The notes under the pieces were generated by a model. That model searched no databases. It was not told the DNA's origin and worked only from the letters and a program-made list of their open reading frames with translations. Positions 16,720-24,737 of a DNA stretch of 64,000 nucleotides are shown here, one piece after another. Positions within the stretch are counted from its first letter, which is position 1. Each line of letters opens with the position of its first letter. The DNA lies in contig NZ_JAVSCK010000001.1 of the NCBI RefSeq assembly GCF_031932625.1, forward strand, positions 930,001-994,000, given 5' to 3'. The DNA comes from Hwangdonia seohaensis (lineage in GTDB: Bacteria > Bacteroidota > Bacteroidia > Flavobacteriales > Flavobacteriaceae). The position numbers and the translations under genes are program-made.

Positions 16720-17970
16720 ATGAAAAACCTCAATTATATATTAATATTTCTTATAAGTTATAGCGCATTTAGCCAGCAAAAAGTTTTTAAGGGCGACCCA
16801 GACAGCGCTTTTGAAGTCGCTCGGAATTTAGCATTTAACGATGCGCGAAAGCAAGCACAGGACACCTTGTTGCTAATTTTAACAAAGTATCCGGATTATC
16901 ACGATATAAGAGACTTTTTAGGAAGCACGTATTCTTGGGATGGAGAATATAAAAAAGCAAGAGAAGCTTTTGAGTATGTTCTAAAAAAAGATTCCAATAG
17001 ATTGGGTACTTGGGAGGCTGCCATTAAAAATGAGTTGTATAGCGAAGTGCCTTTTAGTGCCCTAAAAATGGCGAACGAGGCATTAACCTATTTTCCTAAC
17101 AACCCGGATTTATTATACTTAAAAGCGAGTGCCCAAGAGGGTACCAACGAGCAAAACGAAGCCTTACAAACCATTGAGGCATTGCTAAAAACAAATCCAA
17201 ACCATGAAAAAGCACAATCCTTTAAAACCAGTTTAGTTGATAAATTAAGTTTAAACACCATAGGGTTACGGTCGTCGGTCGAGATATATTCAGAAGTATT
17301 CGACCCCATGCAGTATTATCTATTTAAATATTCAAGACAAACAAAATATGGTAGTATTCATGGTAAAGTTAATTTTAACAGAAGGTTTGCTTCAAATGGT
17401 GTACAATTTGAAGTTGATTTATATCCAAAAATAACCAAAGGTTTATACGCTTATTTAAATGTTGGCGTATCCGGTTCATCACTGTTTCCAGATATTCGCT
17501 ACGGATTCGAACTATACAAATCTTTACCAAAAAGTTTTGAGGCATCACTCGGATTAAGAGCCTTAAAATACTCGCAAACCACAACCATTTATACGGGTTC
17601 TGTAGGTTGGTACACCGGTAATGATTATTGGTCGTTTAGAACCTACATTACCCCTGGCGATTCTGGCGCGAGCATGTCAGGAACCCTTAATTACAGAAAG
17701 TATAGAATTAATTCCGATAACTATTTTAGCATTGATGCGGGCATGGGTTTTTCTCCCGAAATTTACAGATTCGAATTTGAAGGCAATGAAAACGCCATAA
17801 TAAACCTTAAATCCCAAAAATTAAATTTAGGCTACTTTTTCACATCGAAGAACAACAAAAATGCATGGGGCATAAGAAGTGGCATTGTGCATCAAGAGGT
17901 TAGTTTCAACCCGGGTTCGTATTTTTGGATTTTTGATGTGGGATTATCTTGGAATATGAAATTTAAATAA
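16720..17970 (+). CDS. YaiO-family outer-membrane beta-barrel protein with N-terminal TPRs
   Basis: This 416-residue protein has a signal peptide ending SYSAFSQQ, TPR repeats at about residues 25-175, and a beta-barrel of the YaiO family from about residue 185 to the C-terminal Phe-Lys. The TPR-plus-barrel layout parallels PgaA, the poly-GlcNAc export porin. The first TPR segment (DSAFEVARNLAFNDARKQAQ, then TYSWDGEYKKAREAF) matches the C-terminal module of the upstream transferase (DETFEIAREKAFNKEREKAQ, then TLAWDGYFEKAEAEL). The gene starts 15 bp after the transferase gene. Polymer export or surface attachment is the inferred role. Confidence 0.87.
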   Translation: MKNLNYILIFLISYSAFSQQKVFKGDPDSAFEVARNLAFNDARKQAQDTLLLILTKYPDYHDIRDFLGSTYSWDGEYKKAREAFEYVLKKDSNRLGTWEAAIKNELYSEVPFSALKMANEALTYFPNNPDLLYLKASAQEGTNEQNEALQTIEALLKTNPNHEKAQSFKTSLVDKLSLNTIGLRSSVEIYSEVFDPMQYYLFKYSRQTKYGSIHGKVNFNRRFASNGVQFEVDLYPKITKGLYAYLNVGVSGSSLFPDIRYGFELYKSLPKSFEASLGLRALKYSQTTTIYTGSVGWYTGNDYWSFRTYITPGDSGASMSGTLNYRKYRINSDNYFSIDAGMGFSPEIYRFEFEGNENAIINLKSQKLNLGYFFTSKNNKNAWGIRSGIVHQEVSFNPGSYFWIFDVGLSWNMKFK

Positions 17971-18007
17971 AACCATCATTCCATTTCTTCATCATTGTAA
18001 GTCGGAT

Positions 18008-18170
18008 ATGAAAAATGATTGGCGTTGGGTTCGATTTTGGTTTAAGGCAAAATAAACAAGAAGCGTTTAACTACCAACAAAGTCAACCAGGGAGTGCGAA
18101 TGCGCAATTAAAAGATACCGATAACAAACTACAATCGTATTGGGTGTTCGGACTTAATTATAAGTTTTAA
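18008..18170 (+). pseudogene. Duplicated 3' fragment of the DUF3078 gene
   Basis: These 163 bp align without gaps to 10988-11150, the end of the intact DUF3078 gene, with 13 mismatches (about 92% identity). The last 60 positions differ at one base only. Homology fades a few bases upstream at GGATAT. The frame is intact from an ATG at 18015 to the stop (51 codons), and only two of the differences change an amino acid (Leu to Phe, Thr to Ala). The copy therefore diverged under protein-level selection before being truncated. There is no signal peptide or start context. It forms a direct repeat with the intact gene around the 11356-17970 cassette. Confidence 0.9.
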
Positions 18171-18185
18171 TATTCTGAAAACCAA

Positions 18186-18212
18186 AACATTTCGACTGCG
18201 CTCAATGTGACA
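18186..18212. repeat. Short TCGACTGCGCTCA hairpin repeat
   Basis: CATTTCGACTGCGCTCAATG folds with CATT pairing to AATG. The same TTCGACTGCGCTCA core recurs at 39389-39402, inside a family B repeat copy. Confidence 0.55.
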
Positions 18213-18249
18213 TTTAGAGTAGAAATTGACTTTTTATACAGCTTCTTTT

Positions 18250-20505
18250 TTATTCATCACCTTTAAACTTCTTCTTTTTATGTTTTCTTCCAAAAAGCCT
18301 TTTAAAAAACCCATCTCGTTTTTCCGGATTACAGTCTAAATCACTAATAACCTCTTGTGAAGGTGTTTCAAAATTGCTTTTCGTAATACTATTAAAATGC
18401 GTATCGGCATTTAATTTCTGATAAAATTTAGCAAAAATAGGTAATGCAGAATTTGCACCTTGCCCAAGGCTTGTAGATTTAAATCCAATGCTATGGTTAT
18501 CGTTCCCAACCCAAGTAACGGTTACTAAATTAGGGGTAATACCCACAAACCAACCGTCTTTATTGTTTTGCGTGGTTCCTGTTTTGCCTGCTATTTCGTT
18601 TTTTAAATTATAGGTTGATCGCAATCTAGAGGCTGTTCCGCTATTAACGGTAGATTTCATTATTTGTAGCATCACCTGCCTTGTATAATTGCTATAAGCT
18701 GGTTTTTCTATAATTTGTGGTTCGAATGCGGCAATATTATGACCTGCTTTATCTTCAATTTTTGTTATCGCATACGGTTTAACGCCTTTGCTGTTGTTTA
18801 CATAACTAGCATAAGCTCCTGTAAGTGCTTTTAGGTTTATTTCTGCTACGCCCAAAGCCAGCGAAGGTTCTTTAGGAAGTGCTTTACTAATGCCTAATTT
18901 TTCTATTTGCTGTACAACATTATCAATACCAACTTCATTTAAAACTTTTACAGCTATGGTGTTAACGGAATTGCTCAAAGCCATTTCTAAATTATAATTG
19001 AGGTGCGGATCTTCTTCTTTTACACCGGAGTTGGTTGGCGTCCAATCATCAAAATTAGTGTAAGTGACTTCTTGTAACGAAAAATAGGTACACGGTTTCA
19101 TGCCATTTTCAATTGCGGCAGTGTAAACAAAAGGTTTAAAGGTAGAACCAACCTGACGTTCGCTTTGCGACACATGGTCGTATTTAAAAAACCTATAATC
19201 AATACCGCCAACATAGGCTTTTATAGCACCGGTTTTTGGGGCAATAGAAAGCATTCCTGTGTTTAAAAATTTTAAATAATGCTTTAAACTATCTATTGCC
19301 GATATATTTTGAATGGTATCGCCCATCCAATTAAACATTTCTGTTTTTCGTTTTACGGAAAGCGAATCTAAAATTTGAGCTTCAGTTAATCCCGCTTTTT
19401 GTAAGGACTTATATTTAGGCAAGTTTTTAATGGCAGCTTGGATAATGGCTTTATTAGAGTTCCACGGCGCTGTTTTTCCAAAAGATTTTTCGTGCACACT
19501 TTGCAAATCCATAAGGTATTCGCGCATGGCTTTTTCAGCAAAAGATTGCATGGTAGAATCTAATGTTGTGTGTACTTTTAAGCCATCCTTATACAAATCA
19601 TAAACACTGCCGTCTGGTTTTTTTAGCGTGTCTAAAATAGCAGTTAACTCTTTTTTTACTTGGGCACGAAAATAAGGTGCCAACCCTACATCGTGATTAA
19701 AAGATTTATAATTTAAAACAATATTTTGATTGGTATAAGCCTCTAAAGAGTCTTGCGAGATGTATTCATATTTAAGCATTTGCTGAAACACAACATCGCG
19801 TCGTGATTGACTGCGCTCTAAGTTAATCCGTGGATTAAAATAGGTAGTTGCTTTTAAAGTACCAACCAAAGTGGCGGCTTCTGAGTAAGATAATTTTGAA
19901 GCTGGTTTGTTAAAAAACTTGCGAGCGGCACTTTCAACGCCATAAGTGTTATCGGGAAAAGGAACGGTGTTGAGGTAAAGCGTAAGAATATCTTCTTTTG
20001 AATAAATAGTTTCAATGCGTTTAGCAATAATCGATTCTTTAAACTTGTTAATTAACATGCTAAAAGCGAAATATTTTTTACGCCCAAAAAGATTTTTTGC
20101 CAATTGCAACGTAATGGTGCTCCCACCACCAGCAGATTTATCCTGAAAAATGATGTTTTTAACAAACACGCGCATTAAGCTTACGTTATCGATTCCGTCG
20201 TGTTCATAAAACCGCACATCTTCGGTAGCTATAAGCGCATCGATAAGATGCTGGGGGAAATCTTTAAAATTCAATGGCTGCCTGTCATAAATGTAATATT
20301 TCCCAATCAGTTTACCGTTGGCATCCAGCACTTGCGTAGCCTCGGCTTGTTTGATGGAACCTAAATCCTGTTCCGTAGGAAGTTTTCCAAAAGCTCCTAA
20401 AAACACACTAACATAAATGATTGTAAAAAAAAGGACGATGCTTGCCGCTGCCATTAAAGACCACCTAACCCATCTGTTTTTTAGTGCCAATCTTATACGT
20501 TTCAT
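18250..20505 (-). CDS. Bifunctional class A penicillin-binding protein (PBP1A family)
   Basis: This 751-residue inner-membrane peptidoglycan synthase has an N-terminal anchor (about residues 14-36). The GT51 glycosyltransferase domain contains the catalytic Glu95 in EDVRFYEHDG and the GGSTITLQLAKNLF motif (128-140). The transpeptidase domain has the active serine in STFK (Ser454), SVN (513-515) and KTGT (641-644). The C-terminal tail is very basic (KRLFGRKHKKKKF). It is convergent with the DUF3078 fragment and about 15 bp downstream of hflX on the same strand, so the two may be co-transcribed. The exact PBP1 subtype was not resolved. Confidence 0.95.
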   Translation of the reverse strand: MKRIRLALKNRWVRWSLMAAASIVLFFTIIYVSVFLGAFGKLPTEQDLGSIKQAEATQVLDANGKLIGKYYIYDRQPLNFKDFPQHLIDALIATEDVRFYEHDGIDNVSLMRVFVKNIIFQDKSAGGGSTITLQLAKNLFGRKKYFAFSMLINKFKESIIAKRIETIYSKEDILTLYLNTVPFPDNTYGVESAARKFFNKPASKLSYSEAATLVGTLKATTYFNPRINLERSQSRRDVVFQQMLKYEYISQDSLEAYTNQNIVLNYKSFNHDVGLAPYFRAQVKKELTAILDTLKKPDGSVYDLYKDGLKVHTTLDSTMQSFAEKAMREYLMDLQSVHEKSFGKTAPWNSNKAIIQAAIKNLPKYKSLQKAGLTEAQILDSLSVKRKTEMFNWMGDTIQNISAIDSLKHYLKFLNTGMLSIAPKTGAIKAYVGGIDYRFFKYDHVSQSERQVGSTFKPFVYTAAIENGMKPCTYFSLQEVTYTNFDDWTPTNSGVKEEDPHLNYNLEMALSNSVNTIAVKVLNEVGIDNVVQQIEKLGISKALPKEPSLALGVAEINLKALTGAYASYVNNSKGVKPYAITKIEDKAGHNIAAFEPQIIEKPAYSNYTRQVMLQIMKSTVNSGTASRLRSTYNLKNEIAGKTGTTQNNKDGWFVGITPNLVTVTWVGNDNHSIGFKSTSLGQGANSALPIFAKFYQKLNADTHFNSITKSNFETPSQEVISDLDCNPEKRDGFFKRLFGRKHKKKKFKGDE

Positions 20506-20520
20506 TCTAAACAGTCTGGT

Positions 20521-21735
20521 TTATTGCTGTATATCGTCGTAATCCGGATATAAAAAATGGTTGTAAGGGAAACGCGTTACGTGAATGTCGCGAACCTCAT
20601 CGTAAACGCGTTTTTTAAAGTCTTCTAAATTCTCTTTGTTTAGTGCCGAAATAAACAGGGCGTTGTCGCCTAATTTGTTCATCCAGGTTTTCTTCCATTC
20701 TTCCAACGAGTAATGTTCAGAGCTGCGTTCGATTTCCAAATCTGTTGGGTCAAAAGGTTCTGGCTTGTAAGCGTCAATTTTATTAAACACCTTTATAATG
20801 GGTTTATCGCTGCTATTTATTTCACCTAAAATTTTATTTACCGATTCAATATGTTCTTCAAAATTGGGATGCGAAATATCTACCACATGCAATAATAAAT
20901 CGGCTTCCCTAACTTCATCCAGTGTGCTTTTAAAACTATCAACCAATTGCGTTGGCAACTTCCTGATAAAACCTACGGTATCGGTTAATAAAAAAGGCAG
21001 ATTTTGAATTACCACTTTTCTAACCGTGGTATCCAATGTGGCAAACAGTTTGTTTTCGGCAAATACGTCGCTTTTGCTTATCACGTTCATGAGTGTGGAT
21101 TTGCCCACATTGGTGTACCCCACCAATGCCACTCTCACCATTTTACCACGGTTACCGCGCTGTACGGCCATTTGTTTATCAATGGTTTCTATTCGTTTTT
21201 TTAAAAGTGCTATTTTATCGCGTACAATACGTCTGTCGGTTTCTATTTCGGTTTCACCCGGTCCGCGCATGCCAATACCCCCTTTTTGGCGTTCAAGGTG
21301 GGTCCACATCCCTCTTAATCGTGGCAGTAAATATTCGCATTGGGCCAGTTCTACCTGCGTTCTGGCGTAACTGGTTTGGGCGCGTTGTGCAAAAATATCG
21401 AGTATTAAATTGGTTCGATCCAATACTTTTACATTAAGTACTTTACTTATGTTTCGTTCTTGGGCGGCCGATAATTCATCATCAAAAATAGCGGTGCCAA
21501 TATCGTTTTCTTCAATAAATTCGCGCACATCTTCCATTTTTCCACTGCCTATAAAGGTCTTTGGATTTGGCATATCCATTTTTTGGGTGAAGCGTTTTAT
21601 AACATCGCCACCAGCGGTAAAGGTTAAAAATTCAAGCTCGTCTAAATATTCTTTAGATTTTTCTTCATCTTGATCTTTAGTAATAATGCCAATTAAAACG
21701 GCACGTTCTAAGCTGAGGTCTTTCTCTTCTATCAT
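20521..21735 (-). CDS. hflX: GTPase HflX
   Basis: This 404-residue ribosome-associated GTPase splits or rescues stalled ribosomes. The N-terminal HflX domain includes a helical stretch around ARTQVELAQCEYLLPRLRG, followed by the glycine-rich GGIGMRGPGETEIETDRR motif. The G domain has G1 GYTNVGKST, G3 DTVGFIRKLP and G4 NKID. A -7 element lies only 4 bp before the ATG, so the transcript is probably leaderless. A divergent EEP gene shares the 50-bp intergenic region. Confidence 0.96.
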   Translation of the reverse strand: MIEEKDLSLERAVLIGIITKDQDEEKSKEYLDELEFLTFTAGGDVIKRFTQKMDMPNPKTFIGSGKMEDVREFIEENDIGTAIFDDELSAAQERNISKVLNVKVLDRTNLILDIFAQRAQTSYARTQVELAQCEYLLPRLRGMWTHLERQKGGIGMRGPGETEIETDRRIVRDKIALLKKRIETIDKQMAVQRGNRGKMVRVALVGYTNVGKSTLMNVISKSDVFAENKLFATLDTTVRKVVIQNLPFLLTDTVGFIRKLPTQLVDSFKSTLDEVREADLLLHVVDISHPNFEEHIESVNKILGEINSSDKPIIKVFNKIDAYKPEPFDPTDLEIERSSEHYSLEEWKKTWMNKLGDNALFISALNKENLEDFKKRVYDEVRDIHVTRFPYNHFLYPDYDDIQQ

Positions 21736-21739
21736 AATG

Positions 21740-21747
21740 CAAAGTTA
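21740..21747 (-). promoter_or_regulatory. -7 element of hflX, predicted leaderless
   Basis: On the minus strand TAACTTTG matches TAnnTTTG and ends 4 bp before the hflX ATG, placing the start site at or next to the start codon. No convincing -33 element was found. Confidence 0.5.
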
Positions 21748-21773
21748 CGTAATTACAAGCATTTTATTTTTTC

Positions 21774-21781
21774 TATTTTTG
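21774..21781 (+). promoter_or_regulatory. -7 element of the EEP nuclease gene, predicted leaderless
   Basis: TATTTTTG ends 4 bp before the ATG at 21786. With a start site about 7 nt downstream, the mRNA would begin at the start codon. It is divergent from the hflX element, with only 26 bp between them. Confidence 0.5.
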
Positions 21782-21785
21782 AAGT

Positions 21786-22754
21786 ATGTTAGACACTTTT
21801 GAAGACCTTCCGATTAGAGACGATATGCAGACGGTTGCATTTTATAATCTTGAAAATCTATTCGATTTAAACGAAGATAGACATACCAACGATAACGATT
21901 TTTTACCGACATCGGTTAAAAAATGGACACCGAAACGCTACAAAAACAAGCTTAGAAAACTGGGGTTTGCCATTTCGAATATAGGACGGAAAGAAACCGG
22001 GAAACAACCCGCTATTGTTGGGTTATGCGAAGTTGAAAACGCTAAGGTTATTGAAGATTTAATAGCCTCGAAACATTTGGAAAACTGTAATTACAAGTAT
22101 GTGCATTACAATTCTTTGGACGAACGCGGGATTGATGTGGCCTTACTTTACGATGCTACGGCTTTTAAAGTGACCCACTCTGAAACGTTTACCATTCAAT
22201 TGACTAACGCCGATGGTTTTCCTGATTATACCAGAGATATATTGTTGGTGTCGGGTTTACTTGATGGCGAGCTTGTACATGTTATCGTGAATCATTGGTC
22301 GTCGAGACGGGAAGGCGAAAAGGAAACCGAGTTTAAACGCATGGCGTCTTCAGCCAAAGTTGGCGAGATTATTACAACGTTACGATTAGACAATGAAAAC
22401 GCTAAAATTATTGTAATTGGCGATTTTAACGACGACCCGCATAGCCATAGCATAAAGCAGTTGGTTAACGGTTTTAATTTGTTTAATCCTATGGAAACAT
22501 TGCGCTCGTACAGTCGGGGTAGCTCTTACCACGGTAGGCAGTGGAACTTGTTTGACCAAGTTTTAATATCGACCAATTTTTTTAAAACCTCTGATAAACT
22601 TTTCGAATATTACACCGCCAATATTTTTGACGAAGATTTTTTAAAACTTTTTAATGGCAAGTTTAAAGGCTCGCCTTTTAGAACTTATATTGGCAAAAAA
22701 TATCAAGGCGGTTACAGCGACCATTTTCCGGTGTATGCTATTTTTAAGAAGTAA
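21786..22754 (+). CDS. Endonuclease/exonuclease/phosphatase family protein (no signal peptide)
   Basis: This 322-residue EEP-fold phosphodiesterase or nuclease shows all the catalytic motifs: YNLENLFD (metal-binding Glu23), LCEVEN, RGIDVALLYD, VNHWSSRREGE, GDFNDDP (from about residue 212), LFDQVL and the C-terminal SDHFPVYA. There is no signal peptide or lipobox, so it is predicted to be cytosolic. It is clearly paralogous to the secreted EEP protein at 27663-28715 (same motif order and similar spacing). The substrate, DNA, RNA or a phosphorylated small molecule, cannot be assigned. Confidence 0.92.
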   Translation: MLDTFEDLPIRDDMQTVAFYNLENLFDLNEDRHTNDNDFLPTSVKKWTPKRYKNKLRKLGFAISNIGRKETGKQPAIVGLCEVENAKVIEDLIASKHLENCNYKYVHYNSLDERGIDVALLYDATAFKVTHSETFTIQLTNADGFPDYTRDILLVSGLLDGELVHVIVNHWSSRREGEKETEFKRMASSAKVGEIITTLRLDNENAKIIVIGDFNDDPHSHSIKQLVNGFNLFNPMETLRSYSRGSSYHGRQWNLFDQVLISTNFFKTSDKLFEYYTANIFDEDFLKLFNGKFKGSPFRTYIGKKYQGGYSDHFPVYAIFKK

Positions 22755-22762
22755 CAGTTTTC

Positions 22763-22839
22763 GTCATTATGAACTTGTTTCAGAATCACATTATAATTTT
22801 ATTTTACTTGTGAGACCCTGAAACAGTTTCGGGGTGACG
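22763..22839. repeat. Double-hairpin GTCATT...GGGGTGACG intergenic repeat
   Basis: The convergent gap holds GTCATTATGAACTTGTTTCAG with AATC on the left and GAGACCCTGAAACAGTTTCGG followed by GGTGACG on the right. It is a diverged copy of the 9171-9229 element, with two hairpins and complementary GTCA/TGAC ends. It may terminate both converging transcripts. Confidence 0.6.
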
Positions 22840-22859
22840 GAAGTTATCACATTTTTAAA

Positions 22860-23237
22860 TCACGTTGCCTGAAACACAACATAAGCCAATCCTAAAACAA
22901 CACAGGGTAAAACCCAAAGCAGCCAAATATTGGTTTGTGGTTTTTTCTTTTTAATCATTTTTGCGTTTATCATCATGCGTCTTTTACCCGTGTATTGTAT
23001 CCAGTTTTTAAAATGGATACCAATGGAAACCAAAATAAATAATGTCCAGGCGCTCGTGCTCGACATCGTATCGGCATGCATTTTATTAAAAAAGGCGGCA
23101 AAAAAACAACCTAAAAGAAACGCTAAACTTATTTGAAGTATAGTTACATAAACCAGCGCCACAGTATTTGCCTTTTGTTTGTATCGCTTTTTATAAAACG
23201 AAAATATTGCGTAGTAAAATTGGTCGAAAACTGTCAT
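22860..23237 (-). CDS. Hypothetical membrane protein
   Basis: This 125-residue protein has three likely transmembrane helices: VALVYVTILQISLAFLLGCF (about 26-45), a second around AWTLFILVSIGIHF, and a third near the C-terminus (WLLWVLPCVVLGLAYVVF). Basic loops (KKRYKQK, KRRMMINAKMIKKKK) suggest cytoplasmic orientation of the segments between helices. No family was recognised. It is convergent with the EEP gene and lies downstream of the DUF5689 gene on the same strand after a 40-bp gap. Confidence 0.7.
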   Translation of the reverse strand: MTVFDQFYYAIFSFYKKRYKQKANTVALVYVTILQISLAFLLGCFFAAFFNKMHADTMSSTSAWTLFILVSIGIHFKNWIQYTGKRRMMINAKMIKKKKPQTNIWLLWVLPCVVLGLAYVVFQAT

Positions 23238-23280
23238 TTGGCGAATTTAATGTTTTCTTAATGACTTTATGCTATTTTAA

Positions 23281-24726
23281 TTACTCAACATAATCCACAC
23301 TAATATCATCCAATTCGTAAACCCCATCAAAAGTATCCTGTCCGCTGCCCGTGTATTTAAATGCGACGTGCATGGTGCCTGTTGCGCATGATAAATCGAC
23401 AGTTCCGGAATTAAACCAGGGCACAAACGAATCGGTATCCTTTACCACATAAGCCGCAGACAGCACGCCCCAAGTTGCCGTGGTAATATGGGCCTCATCG
23501 CCGTCCCAATCCAGCGAATATAACACCTCCATAAAACTACTATCGGCCAAACTATTTGATGTTTTAAAACGCAGCGTAACGCCCTCATGAGCATCTAAAT
23601 CAATAGCCGGTGTAATTAACCAACCAATGCTACTATCATCTCCGGAACTGGCGGGTTGAAACCTCGCAGAACGCCCCAAAGAGGCATTGGACGATGTTGA
23701 CGAATAGCCTTCCCAAGCTACTGTGCCTGCTTCAATATAATTGGTCCAACCGTCAATTTCAATGGGTTTATTGTTTTTTTGAGATTCAAAATCTTCCATA
23801 AATAAATTTCCTGTTCCAACGGTTGAGGCCAAACCACAATTCAATTCCATAGGGTCGCAACGGGCATCGCTATCAAAATTTATATCTTGGGTGCTGTTTA
23901 TGATCAACACATTAAAATCGTCGCCAAAATCCCTACTAAAAACACCGGTAACGGAACCTTTTCCCTGCGGAACAACTAGAGATTTAAAATCGGCAAACGT
24001 ACTGGTTTGTAAAATCATGGAAATACCGGAGTCGCAGCTTTCCAGCAAACGGTGCCCATCAAACTCGTCGAACGATTCACTGGCATAAGTGGCGCCCAAT
24101 TCAAACCGGTTTAGTTGCATGTTATTTAATTGAATTAAGGTGTTTTTGTCCCATGCATTTAATTCTGATAAATTGGCAATTTTTGGCGTTATTGTTGCGA
24201 TGTCGTTACTTCTAATTACCACATCTTTATACTCGGCAGCTTGTATTTGTTTCACGCTTACGGCATCGCCTTTTCCAATGGTTAAAACGCCATTGCTTTC
24301 GCCAACGGTTAACCCCGTTAGTTTTACGTAAACTTTTTGTCCGAATTGATAGGTGTCTGATAAACTACTCACATTGATATCAACCTTAAAACCCAACCTC
24401 GGGTCGTTATCCGGACTGCTGTCATCTGTTTTATTTTGAATAATGAGTTCTTTAAAAAAGTTACCGGATTTATCCGAAGAAATCACATAACCTACAATAT
24501 ATAAATCGGTGTCGTCATCGATAACAACGGTTGAATTCCCATTGTTTTCGGCCTGTTCGTAAAGCGATTTAATGGCTTTAAATGTGGTTATTTTATCTTG
24601 CGGAATTTGGGGTTCGGTCACCGAAATATTGGGTACACTGTAATCGTCGTCTTTTATACAAGCCGATATAACCAAAAGCATTAAAACAACACTTAAAAGT
24701 ATTCTGATTTTGCTATTTTTTTTCAT
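23281..24726 (-). CDS. DUF5689 and choice-of-anchor lipoprotein
   Basis: This 481-residue lipoprotein has a signal peptide ending in VISAC (Cys23). Residues of about 45-285 form a DUF5689 region, with two OB-fold-like segments (DLYIVGYVISSDKSGNFFKE, then YQFGQKVYVKLTGLTVG). The C-terminal half (from about LFMEDFES) is a jelly-roll of the choice-of-anchor J type, often a carbohydrate- or surface-binding module. The gene begins 11 bp after the TonB-dependent receptor and is certainly in its operon. It is likely a surface lipoprotein partner of that receptor, in the position SusD holds in glycan systems, but it is not a SusD homologue. Confidence 0.87.
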   Translation of the reverse strand: MKKNSKIRILLSVVLMLLVISACIKDDDYSVPNISVTEPQIPQDKITTFKAIKSLYEQAENNGNSTVVIDDDTDLYIVGYVISSDKSGNFFKELIIQNKTDDSSPDNDPRLGFKVDINVSSLSDTYQFGQKVYVKLTGLTVGESNGVLTIGKGDAVSVKQIQAAEYKDVVIRSNDIATITPKIANLSELNAWDKNTLIQLNNMQLNRFELGATYASESFDEFDGHRLLESCDSGISMILQTSTFADFKSLVVPQGKGSVTGVFSRDFGDDFNVLIINSTQDINFDSDARCDPMELNCGLASTVGTGNLFMEDFESQKNNKPIEIDGWTNYIEAGTVAWEGYSSTSSNASLGRSARFQPASSGDDSSIGWLITPAIDLDAHEGVTLRFKTSNSLADSSFMEVLYSLDWDGDEAHITTATWGVLSAAYVVKDTDSFVPWFNSGTVDLSCATGTMHVAFKYTGSGQDTFDGVYELDDISVDYVE

Positions 24727-24737
24727 AATTAACTTTT

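Noticed and set aside
18008..18170. A separate functional small gene (51 codons) at the DUF3078 fragment
   Set aside because: The frame is intact but there is no signal peptide or start context, and the sequence is just the C-terminal barrel strands of DUF3078, so a truncated duplicate is more likely.
21004..21437. Overlapping plus-strand open frames of up to 114 codons opposite hflX
   Set aside because: They are antisense to a complete hflX with all G motifs, have composition typical of the complement of a coding strand, and show no recognisable domain or start context.
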